A stretch of DNA of 18,773 nucleotides, taken from SKLM01 sp964542755. GTDB lineage: Bacteria > Chloroflexota > Anaerolineae > B4-G1. The DNA is taken from the NCBI GenBank assembly GCA_964542755.1, contig CAZIWL010000085.1, positions 1-18,773 on the forward strand, read 5' to 3'. This document shows, in pieces, positions 1 to 5,858 of this stretch (position 1 is its first letter; every line of letters starts with the position of its first letter). A program made the position numbers and the translations under genes. The notes under the pieces were generated by a model, which worked only from the letters and a program-made list of their open reading frames with translations, was not told the DNA's origin and ran no database searches.

Positions 1-27
1 GACGATGTCTCAGGAAGGAGGGGTTTC

Positions 28-504
28 GTGAGGGTGTATTTGGTGCAGCACGCAGAGGCGATGTCTGAGGAACGGAATGCGAACCGTCCATTGACGGATC
101 TGGGGAGGCAGCATGCAGCCTGGGTGGCCGACGTGGCTGCCGAGTTGGGCATTGAGTTGAAGCAGATTCGACACAGCGGCAAGACCCGGGCCGAGGAGAC
201 GGCGGAGATCTTCGCCGAGGTGCTGCAGCCGGCGGAGGGTGTCAAGGAGGTATCGGGTTTGTCGCCGTTGGACGACGTGGAGCCGGTGGCGGCAGAGCTG
301 GATGAATCGGCTGACTCGCTGATGCTAGTGGGTCATCTCCCGTTCATGGAGCGGCTGGCAGGGCACTTGCTCACCGGGGATGCGCACGAGCCGGTGATCG
401 AGTTCACGAACGCCGGCATCGTCTGCCTGGAGAAGAAGGTCGAACGGTGGCAGACGGTGTGGATCTTGACGCCGGAGATCGCAGAGGGCAAGAGCGGCGC
501 TTGA
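28..504 (+). CDS. sixA: SixA-like phosphohistidine phosphatase (histidine phosphatase superfamily)
   Basis: This 158-residue cytoplasmic protein has the size and layout of SixA, which removes phosphate from phosphohistidine, for example on HPt domains of phosphorelays. The GTG start is chosen because a strong GGAAGGAGGGG ribosome site lies just upstream. The phosphate-pocket motif near the N-terminus reads VQHAEA (His8 is the predicted phospho-acceptor) rather than the canonical RHG: Arg7 is replaced by Gln. The other pocket elements are present: PLTDLGR at 21-27, RHS at 48-50 followed by Arg54, and VGHLPF at 101-106 with the second catalytic-type His103. No kinase or HPt gene is nearby, so its partner is unknown. 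A Gln at position 7 occurs in some SixA-like branches as far as I recall, so loss of activity should not be assumed. A small hairpin follows the stop codon. Confidence 0.85.
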   Translation: MRVYLVQHAEAMSEERNANRPLTDLGRQHAAWVADVAAELGIELKQIRHSGKTRAEETAEIFAEVLQPAEGVKEVSGLSPLDDVEPVAAELDESADSLMLVGHLPFMERLAGHLLTGDAHEPVIEFTNAGIVCLEKKVERWQTVWILTPEIAEGKSGA

Positions 505-518
505 CCTGACGAGTCAGG
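505..518 (+). other. Small hairpin directly after the sixA stop codon
   Basis: CCTGA (505-509) and TCAGG (514-518) form a perfect 5-bp stem around a CGAG loop, starting on the base after the stop codon. There is no T-tract, so it is not a textbook terminator. It may help define the 3' end of the transcript or may be chance. The remaining roughly 165 bases up to the next start (685) show no gene I can support. Confidence 0.3.
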
Positions 519-684
519 CGGCGCCGTGCGGCGGTGGGCCGGGGGCGAGTAGGCCGGAGTGTCGACGGGCACGAGGGCCGTGGATTGTCCGCGGGGCTTA
601 CGGCGAGTGGCGGAGGCAGATAGATCGGGTCGTGCCATCGTCGGGGGCGACGACCGGGAGGGTGGGGTCGGAGCAGGAGGGCGC

Positions 685-992
685 ATGACGATCAGGGACG
701 GGATGGAGCGCAAGGAGACCTACGAGGATTCCTACGACAGGCGAGATGCGCGTCTCAAGAAACTGGGCCAGGCTATCGAACTGTGGCGGGAGAAGCCCGC
801 GGAACAGGACCAGGAAGCTGTAGATGACTACTACGAGGAGGCGGGCAGACTGCAGCCCAGGCTGGAGGCCACGCGGCACAGTCTGGAGGAGCTGCGGGAG
901 CGGGGGATCTGCAGGGGCTGCAGGACGACATTGACGAGGCGATCAGCGAGCTGGAGGAGGCCGTTGCGAAGGCAGCGCCGCGGTATCAGTAG
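685..992 (+). pseudogene. Small coiled-coil protein, reading frame broken by a one-base deletion in a G-run
   Basis: An ATG at 685 with an AGGAGG site at 675-680 opens a charged helical protein that I do not recognise; it contains ETYEDSYDRRDARLKKLGQAIELW and heptad-like Leu/Glu spacing. The frame stays protein-like up to ELRERG at about residue 74. It then becomes arginine-rich nonsense for some 45 codons until 1047. In the -1 frame the coiled-coil character resumes immediately after the GGGGG run at 902-906, with GDLQGLQDDIDEAISELEEA, and ends at a TAG at 990-992. Restoring one G gives an uninterrupted protein of about 102 residues. The candidates are a real frameshift mutation, an assembly or sequencing error in the homopolymer, or, less likely, programmed -1 slippage. 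The function is unknown; the helical, acidic C-terminus suggests a small oligomeric coiled-coil protein. Confidence 0.6.
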
Positions 993-1062
993 CGTCGGCG
1001 CGATTCAGCCTTACGGTCGGGTATGCGGAGAGTGGCAGGAATCTTGAGGGGCGTGACCGACA

Positions 1063-1122
1063 GGGCCGTTGTCGGCCGGGCCGCTGTCGGCCGGGCCGCT
1101 GTCGGCCGGGCCGTTATCGGCC
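1063..1122 (+). repeat. Four tandem 15-bp hairpin-forming repeats
   Basis: Four consecutive copies of GGGCCGYTRTCGGCC occupy 1063-1077, 1078-1092, 1093-1107 and 1108-1122. The two middle copies are identical, and the outer two differ only in the four-base loop. Each copy contains GGCCG and CGGCC around the loop, so each can fold into a 5-bp hairpin, and different copies can also pair with each other. The array ends one base before the ATG at 1124 and replaces the ribosome-binding site expected there. It could be a translational control element for the uracil-DNA glycosylase gene, a transcript-end structure for the upstream gene, or a simple slippage-prone microrepeat. Confidence 0.85.
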
Positions 1123-1123
1123 T

Positions 1124-1735
1124 ATGAAGAAGGCGGTCAGGCTCGAGGCGTTGGCAAAGGAGGTCCGAAGGCTGGAAGATTCTCCGCTCTACGAGTACCG
1201 TGAGGCCCAGGGGTACCGTCCTGTCTTCGGCGAGGGCGACCCGGATGCGGAGATTATGCTTGTGGGCGAGGCCCCGGGGAGAGAGGAGGCGGAGACCGGT
1301 CGACCTTTTGTGGGCCGAGCGGGCCAGGTGTGGGACGATCGTCTGGCATCTGTGGGCCTGGACCGGGAGCACATCTACATCACGAACGTGGTCAAGGATC
1401 GGCCGCCGGGCAATAGGGATCCGAGAATTGGCGAGATTGGGGCCTACGCGCCCTATCTTCTGCGCCAGATCCAGATCATCGAACCCGAGATCATCGCCAC
1501 GTTGGGGAGGTTCGCGACGGCCTTCGTTCTGGAGCATTTCGAGCCTTCCGAGAGGGGGACGTCCATCGGCGAGCTTCACGGCAAGCCCATCGAGGCGGAG
1601 GCGCCCTATGGGCCAGTGATGGTGTTTCCCCTCTACCATCCGGCGGCCGGCTTCTACAACCCAGATCTGAAGGACGTGATGGCGGACGACTTTCGCGGCT
1701 TGAAGCGCCTGGCCGAAAGTGTCGCGCGTGGGTAA
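1124..1735 (+). CDS. Uracil-DNA glycosylase superfamily protein, family-4-like, lacking all Fe-S cysteines
   Basis: The 203-residue product matches family 4 (UDGa) uracil-DNA glycosylases, which flip out and excise uracil from DNA to start base excision repair. Visible motifs are GEAPGREE at 48-55, GRPFVGRAGQ at 59-68, the YITNVVKDRPPGNRDP stretch at 85-100, PEIIATLGRFA at 121-131 and YHPAAGFYNP at 171-180, with the catalytic-motif His172. Family 4 enzymes normally hold a 4Fe-4S cluster through four cysteines. Here the protein contains no cysteine: Asp92 sits where NVVKC is expected, Tyr108 replaces the third-helix cysteine, and the N-terminal CxxC region is DSPL. The UDGX-type insertion is absent. 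ATG 1124 has no Shine-Dalgarno site because hairpin repeats abut it, and no better in-frame start is seen. The superfamily assignment is firm; actual uracil excision is inferred. Confidence 0.85.
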   Translation: MKKAVRLEALAKEVRRLEDSPLYEYREAQGYRPVFGEGDPDAEIMLVGEAPGREEAETGRPFVGRAGQVWDDRLASVGLDREHIYITNVVKDRPPGNRDPRIGEIGAYAPYLLRQIQIIEPEIIATLGRFATAFVLEHFEPSERGTSIGELHGKPIEAEAPYGPVMVFPLYHPAAGFYNPDLKDVMADDFRGLKRLAESVARG

Positions 1736-1786
1736 GGTGGGAGCTTGGTCCGTGCACGCGCGATGGAGAAGCGGAGGATGGTGAAG

Positions 1787-2671
1787 ATGGCCGAGCAGAC
1801 TGTCACAAACGAGCAGATAGCTGACGTGCTGGATCAGATCGCGGATTTGCTTGAGGTTCAAGAGGCGAACCGGTATCGGATTCAGGCTTACCGGCGCGCC
1901 GCGCGGACGGTACGCAGCCAGGATGCGTCCGTCACATCTATGGTGAGAGCCGGGGACTCAGAGGCACTCCAGGAGCTTCCGAACGTGGGAGAGGGCATCG
2001 CGCCCATCATTGAGTCATACGCTCGGACCGGCCATTCAGACATGCTGGAGCGTCTGAAGGGGGAGGTCACCCCGGAGAAACTCTTCGTCCAGGTACCGGG
2101 CATCGGAGAAGAGCTGGCCGAGCGAATTGGAGATCACCTGGACGTCTCGACTCTGGAGGAGTTGGAACAGGCGGCTCACGACGGCCGGCTGGAGGAGGTG
2201 GAGGGGTTCGGTACGGACCGCGTGCGCGACATCCGCGTGAGCCTGGCGGGGATGTTGAGCACGGCGGCCCAGCGCCGCCGACGCCGGGCGGCCGGGGAAG
2301 AAGCGCCGGAAGAGGAGCCCAGCGTCGATCTTCTCCTAGATGTTGACGAGGCGTATCGGTCGAAGGCTGAGGCGGGCGAGCTACGAGAGATCGCGCCGAA
2401 ACGGTTCAACCCGGAAGGCGAGGCGTGGCTGCCGATTCTGAATGCGGAGAGAGAAGGCTGGGAATTCACCGCCCTATACTCCAATACGAAGCGGGCACAC
2501 GATCTAGGCAAGACGGACGACTGGGTGGTGATCTACTACGAGCAAGACGGTGCCGAGGATCAGGCCACCGTGGTCACGGAGACGCAGGGACCGCTGAAGG
2601 GGAAGCGTGTGGTCCGAGGCCGCGAGGGGGAGTGCAGGGAGTACTACCGCGCCGAATCAGGTGCGGATTGA
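1787..2671 (+). CDS. Stand-alone helix-hairpin-helix DNA-binding protein, paralogue of the PolX N-terminus
   Basis: I place the start at ATG 1787, nine bases after a GGAGG site, rather than at the TTG (1745) or ATGs (1763, 1778) upstream; this gives 294 residues. Residues about 8-65 form a PolX-type 8-kDa-like HHH domain (IADVLDQIADLLEVQEANRY then RIQAYRRAARTV). HHH motifs follow: LPNVGEGIAP and VPGIGEELAERI. A short Arg-rich linker (QRRRRRAAGEEAPEEE) joins these to a C-terminal domain of about 110 residues containing KRFNPEGEAWLPIL, ALYSNTKRAHDLGKTDDWVV and RVVRGREGEC. I recall that domain from unannotated bacterial HHH proteins, but its role is unknown to me. No nucleotidyltransferase triad or PHP motif is present, so it is probably a DNA-structure-binding accessory and not a polymerase. 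It lies 51 bases downstream of the uracil-DNA glycosylase gene and is probably co-transcribed with it. Confidence 0.8.
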   Translation: MAEQTVTNEQIADVLDQIADLLEVQEANRYRIQAYRRAARTVRSQDASVTSMVRAGDSEALQELPNVGEGIAPIIESYARTGHSDMLERLKGEVTPEKLFVQVPGIGEELAERIGDHLDVSTLEELEQAAHDGRLEEVEGFGTDRVRDIRVSLAGMLSTAAQRRRRRAAGEEAPEEEPSVDLLLDVDEAYRSKAEAGELREIAPKRFNPEGEAWLPILNAEREGWEFTALYSNTKRAHDLGKTDDWVVIYYEQDGAEDQATVVTETQGPLKGKRVVRGREGECREYYRAESGAD

Positions 2672-2691
2672 GGAGAGCAAGGGGGGATACG

Positions 2692-2781
2692 GTGATCGTA
2701 TTCTTGGTGAGTGATCTGGAGAGGACGAAGGACGAGGGGCTGCAGGGGTGCCTTGGTCCGGCCAAATGGGGAAGGCTTTGA
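2692..2781 (+). CDS. Possible 29-residue leader ORF coupled to the radical SAM gene
   Basis: A GTG at 2692 sits five bases after AAGGGGGG, a good ribosome site, and opens a 29-codon frame beginning MIVFLVSDLERTKDEG and ending WGRL. Its TGA overlaps the ATG of the next gene in a TGATG arrangement at 2779-2783, the geometry typical of translational coupling. The peptide resembles nothing I know. It may be a short leader that drives translation of the downstream gene, or an accidental frame in otherwise non-coding spacer. The evidence is limited to the start site and the overlap. Confidence 0.35.
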   Translation: MIVFLVSDLERTKDEGLQGCLGPAKWGRL

Positions 2782-3812
2782 TGAAAGAGGCGATGCTCTA
2801 CGAGAAGCTGTCGGGCGGACGAGTGCATTGTCACCTGTGCGCCCACGGGTGCAAGATCGCACCCGGACGACAAGGGATCTGTCAGGTCAGGGTGAACCAG
2901 GAGGGCACGCTCTACACGCTGGTCTACGGTCGGACGATCGCACGGCACATTGACCCGGTGGAGAAGAAGCCCCTACTCCACTTCCACCCCGGGAGCCTGG
3001 CCTACTCGATGGCGACGCCAGGCTGCAACTTCCGCTGCAAGTGGTGCCAGAATGCGGACATCTCCCAGATGCCGAGGGAACAGCACATCATGATGGGCAC
3101 AGAGGCTACGCCGGAGGATATCGTGGCGGCGGCCGGCCGAAATGGATGCCGAAGCGTCGCCTACACGTACACGGAACCGACGATCTTCTTCGAGTACAGC
3201 TACGACACCGCCCGGATAGCTCACGAGGAGGACCTGGCGAACATCTACGTGACGAACGGGTTCATGACGGAGGAGATGCTGGAGACGATGGACCCGCATC
3301 TTGACGCGGCAAACGTGGACCTGAAGGCGTTTCGGGACGACACATACCGGGAGTACGTCGGGGCGCGGCTACAGCCGGTCCTGGACAGCTTGAAGAAGAT
3401 GAAGGAGTTGGGCGTCTGGGTCGAGGTCACTACGCTGGTGATTCCGGACCTGAACGATGATCCCAAGGAGCTGAGGGAGATCGCTGATTTCATCGCCGCC
3501 GACCTGGGTCCGGAGACGCCGTGGCACATCAGCCGCTTCCGACCGGCCTACGAGATGCGGGACCGGCCTCCGACGGAGGTCGAACGCCTGATGGAGGCTC
3601 AGGCAATCGGTGAGGGGGCCGGACTGCGCTACGTGTACGTGGGCAACGTGCCGGGCGAGACGAACACGGTGTGTCACGCGTGCGGCGAGACGGTGATCGA
3701 GCGTACGGGATACCGCGTGCTGGATAACCGAACCACGGCCGATGGTCACTGCCCGTCCTGCGGCACCGCGGTGGCGGGGGTGGGCCTGGGCGCCGGTACG
3801 GAGAGTGGTTAG
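2781..3812 (+). CDS. amrS: AmmeMemoRadiSam-type radical SAM enzyme (pyruvate formate-lyase activase-like)
   Basis: The preferred start is ATG 2781, preceded by GGGGAAGG, giving 343 residues; the frame is open back to 2748 but without a ribosome site there. The N-terminus carries a Cys-rich block (CHLCAHGCKI, then GICQV). The radical SAM cluster motif CxxxCxxC is Cys82-Cys86-Cys89 in GCNFRCKWCQN, followed by AYTYTEPTIFFEY and the NVDLKAF strand typical of the PFL-activase-like branch. A C-terminal zinc-ribbon-like extension (CHACGETV starting at Cys298, then HCPSCG) matches the AmrS subfamily. Such enzymes are usually neighbours of AMMECR1 and Memo genes, and neither is in this window. The substrate is unknown. 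The family would bind a 4Fe-4S cluster and S-adenosylmethionine in the cytoplasm. It may be translationally coupled to the short ORF before it. Confidence 0.88.
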   Translation: MKEAMLYEKLSGGRVHCHLCAHGCKIAPGRQGICQVRVNQEGTLYTLVYGRTIARHIDPVEKKPLLHFHPGSLAYSMATPGCNFRCKWCQNADISQMPREQHIMMGTEATPEDIVAAAGRNGCRSVAYTYTEPTIFFEYSYDTARIAHEEDLANIYVTNGFMTEEMLETMDPHLDAANVDLKAFRDDTYREYVGARLQPVLDSLKKMKELGVWVEVTTLVIPDLNDDPKELREIADFIAADLGPETPWHISRFRPAYEMRDRPPTEVERLMEAQAIGEGAGLRYVYVGNVPGETNTVCHACGETVIERTGYRVLDNRTTADGHCPSCGTAVAGVGLGAGTESG

Positions 3813-3858
3813 ATGGTGCCCGTAGGCCGGACAGATCCCTGGGCCCGGGGAGGCACGA

Positions 3859-4596
3859 ATGGGGCTTGATGCGCGATTCTGGATGATCCTGGCCGCCAGC
3901 GGTGCGGCCTGCGCCGTGACGACGCTGGGGATCTTCGTCATCAGCCGACACGAGAAGTGGAGCCGGGAGCGTTCCGCCTACTTCGTTAGCTTCGCCGCGG
4001 GTGTGCTGATCACGGTGACGTTCCTGCACATCGTGCCGGAGTCGATCCACATGAACTCGCGGGCACCGGTCTTCATCCTTGTGGGGTTCCTGGGACTCTA
4101 CTTCCTGAACCGGTTTCTGAACGTCTACCTATGCCACGAGCACGACTGCCCGGAGTATACGGTGGGGCTCATCCCGATGCTCGGGATTGGGCTCCATTCC
4201 TTGATCGACGGCGCCATCTATTCGATCACGTTCAACGTGAGTATCTTCACGGGTGTCCTGGCGGCCGCCGGTATGGTGTTCCACGAGTTCCCGGAGGGCG
4301 TGATCACGTTCGTGATGCTGGAGCGCGGCGGGTTCAGCGCGCGGAAGTCGGCGCTCTACGCCTTCGTTGCAGCGGCGGTGTCCACTCCCCTGGGCGCAGT
4401 GATCACCTACCCCTTTGTCCATCGGATTGGGGATGAGGCACTGGGCGGCCTGCTGGCAGTGGCGGGGGGAGCCCTTGTCTATGTCGGGGCGACGCACCTG
4501 CTGCCCGAGGTGGAGGAGCAGTCTGGCGCCTACACCATTGTGACGCTGGCTGCGGGGGTCCTGGTGGGCGTGATTGTCATTCTCTCGCACGGCTGA
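3859..4596 (+). CDS. ZIP family divalent metal transporter
   Basis: This 245-residue integral membrane protein has about seven or eight hydrophobic segments and the ZIP signature. HSLIDG (113-118) lies in the fourth core helix, and HEFPEG (142-147) in the fifth, where the His and Glu residues build the binuclear metal site. FAAGVLITVTFLHIVPES (45-62) is the conserved early-helix motif. A loop at 92-97 reads CHEHDC, a plausible cytosolic or periplasmic metal-sensing cluster. ZIP proteins import Zn2+, Fe2+ or Mn2+, and the exact ion cannot be told from sequence. ATG 3859 follows GGGGAGGC. The gene begins 46 bases after amrS, so it is likely in the same transcript. The link could be supply of metal to the zinc-ribbon and PHP proteins nearby, but that is speculation. 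Confidence 0.92.
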   Translation: MGLDARFWMILAASGAACAVTTLGIFVISRHEKWSRERSAYFVSFAAGVLITVTFLHIVPESIHMNSRAPVFILVGFLGLYFLNRFLNVYLCHEHDCPEYTVGLIPMLGIGLHSLIDGAIYSITFNVSIFTGVLAAAGMVFHEFPEGVITFVMLERGGFSARKSALYAFVAAAVSTPLGAVITYPFVHRIGDEALGGLLAVAGGALVYVGATHLLPEVEEQSGAYTIVTLAAGVLVGVIVILSHG

Positions 4597-4661
4597 GAGG
4601 AGGGGCGAGGGACGTCGGAGCTTCCGAATCCGAGATGGGAGGGTGGATAGTGTGCAGGGCC

Positions 4662-4681
4662 CGAACCGGCGAGATGGTTCG
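4662..4681 (+). other. Intergenic hairpin between the ZIP and prs genes (first)
   Basis: CGAACC (4662-4667) and GGTTCG (4676-4681) form a perfect 6-bp stem with an eight-base loop in the 149-base gap between the transporter gene and prs. There is no U-tract. Together with the second hairpin 15 bases further on, it suggests a structured RNA boundary or a prs leader. Confidence 0.35.
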
Positions 4682-4696
4682 CAGGGGCTTGGGGGC

Positions 4697-4717
4697 GCGC
4701 CGTCGGCGCCACGGCGC
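4697..4717 (+). other. Intergenic hairpin upstream of prs (second, 7-bp GC stem)
   Basis: GCGCCGT (4697-4703) pairs perfectly with ACGGCGC (4711-4717) around a seven-base loop. It lies 28 bases before the prs start. It lacks a following T-run, so rho-independent termination is not supported. It could attenuate or protect the prs message. I see no promoter elements in this gap that I would defend. Confidence 0.4.
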
Positions 4718-4745
4718 AGAGGGATGAATCAGTGAGTAGGGGATC

Positions 4746-5855
4746 ATGGATCGAGAAGAAGGTTTCATCACGCCGGAGCGGTACATTGAAGAGCGCGCTG
4801 AGCGGATTGAGTCGCCGCGGGGACGGTTGCTGATCGCGAGCTGCCAGTCTGGCGCGGCGCTGGCTGAACGGGTTGTATCGCGCTACGAGGAGCTGCTGTC
4901 CGAAAGAGGCGCGTCGAGGGAGGTTGGGTATCTGGAGGCCGTTGACTTTCAGTTCTCCGACGGCGAGACGTGCGTGCGTCTGGAGCGTGACGTGAGCGGC
5001 CACGACGTGTTTCTGATGCAGGCGCTGCACGACCCTGCGAGCGAGAGGAGCGTGGACGAGAATTACGTAGCATTCATGATCGCTGCGCGCGCCTTTCGGG
5101 AGTGGGGCGCCAGCCACGTCACCGGGGTGCTGCCCTATCTGGCCTATGCGCGCCAGGACAAGCCGACCCGGTCCAAGCGCGAGCCCACCACGTGCGAGCT
5201 GATGGCTGACCTATCCATAGAGGCAGGCTTGGACCGGGTCGTCGTCTGGCATCCGCATACGGGCCGCATCCACGGGTATTACGGGAGCGTGCCGGTGGAC
5301 GGGCTGCAGCCCCTGGCTCTCTTTGAGGAGGCGTACGACGCCCTCCGGGGAAGGGATGAGGTCGTGGCGGTGGCCCCGGACGCCGGGGCGTCCAAACTGA
5401 TCACCAAGTTCGCCCGCGGGCTGGGGGTTAGCTCGGCCGTGGCCGCAAAGCACCGGCCTCGACCTGAGGAGGCGGAGGTCTCGGAGGTTATGGGGGATTT
5501 CTCGGGGAAGAGGGCGGCCATCGTGCTCGACGACATGATTAGCACGGGAGGGACGGTGGAGGCCACGGTCAAGAAGCTGGTTCAGGACCACGGGCTGGAG
5601 GAGATCTATTTGGGGGTGTCGCACAATCTCTGCAGCGACGAGGCGCTGGAGCGGCTGAGGAGGCTTCACGAGCGCTGCGGATTGCGGAGGATGGTCGTTA
5701 CGGACAGCATTCCACAGACGGAGGCTTACGTCGAGCTGCCATTTCTCGAAGTTCGGTCGCTGAGCGACCCTTTGGCGCGGGTGATCAACCGGATCCATTA
5801 CAATCGGCCCGTTGAGACTGTGGTCTCGCCGTTTCGGGCAGCGAAGGGGGGCTGA
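4746..5855 (+). CDS. prs: Ribose-phosphate pyrophosphokinase (PRPP synthetase), divergent
   Basis: PRPP synthetase converts ribose 5-phosphate and ATP to PRPP, the ribosyl donor for nucleotide, His, Trp and NAD synthesis. The protein has 369 residues, about 50 longer than the usual 310-320, with an N-terminal extension before RLLIASCQSG. Family marks are FSDGETCVRLERDVSG (70-85), the flexible ATP loop YARQDKPTRSKREPTT (134-149), the histidine region WHPHTGRIHGYYG (168-180) followed by SVPVDGL, and the PRPP loop VLDDMISTGGT (260-270). The usual SPDxGGVxRA and KRRP stretches are altered to APDAGASKLITKFA (210-223) and AKHRPRP (234-240). The enzyme may therefore differ in oligomerisation or allostery. 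ATG 4746 follows an AGGGGATC site. polX begins three bases after the stop, so the two are co-transcribed. The downstream phosphoribosyltransferases would use its product. Confidence 0.9.
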   Translation: MDREEGFITPERYIEERAERIESPRGRLLIASCQSGAALAERVVSRYEELLSERGASREVGYLEAVDFQFSDGETCVRLERDVSGHDVFLMQALHDPASERSVDENYVAFMIAARAFREWGASHVTGVLPYLAYARQDKPTRSKREPTTCELMADLSIEAGLDRVVVWHPHTGRIHGYYGSVPVDGLQPLALFEEAYDALRGRDEVVAVAPDAGASKLITKFARGLGVSSAVAAKHRPRPEEAEVSEVMGDFSGKRAAIVLDDMISTGGTVEATVKKLVQDHGLEEIYLGVSHNLCSDEALERLRRLHERCGLRRMVVTDSIPQTEAYVELPFLEVRSLSDPLARVINRIHYNRPVETVVSPFRAAKGG

Positions 5856-5858
5856 GCT

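Noticed and set aside
559..684. GTG-initiated upstream extension of the small coiled-coil gene
   Set aside because: There is no ribosome site at 559 and the composition is Arg/Gly-rich; AGGAGG at 675-680 supports ATG 685.
1745..1786. Longer N-terminus of the HHH protein from TTG 1745
   Set aside because: The extra residues are basic and non-conserved in appearance, and the GGAGG site fits ATG 1787.
986..1861. Long minus-strand ORF of 291 codons
   Set aside because: It lies antisense to the uracil-DNA glycosylase gene, is low-complexity (His/Arg/Pro-rich), and has no ribosome site. High GC makes such antisense frames common here; the same applies to 5211-6038, 6870-7901, 11241-12368 and 15712-16854 on the minus strand.
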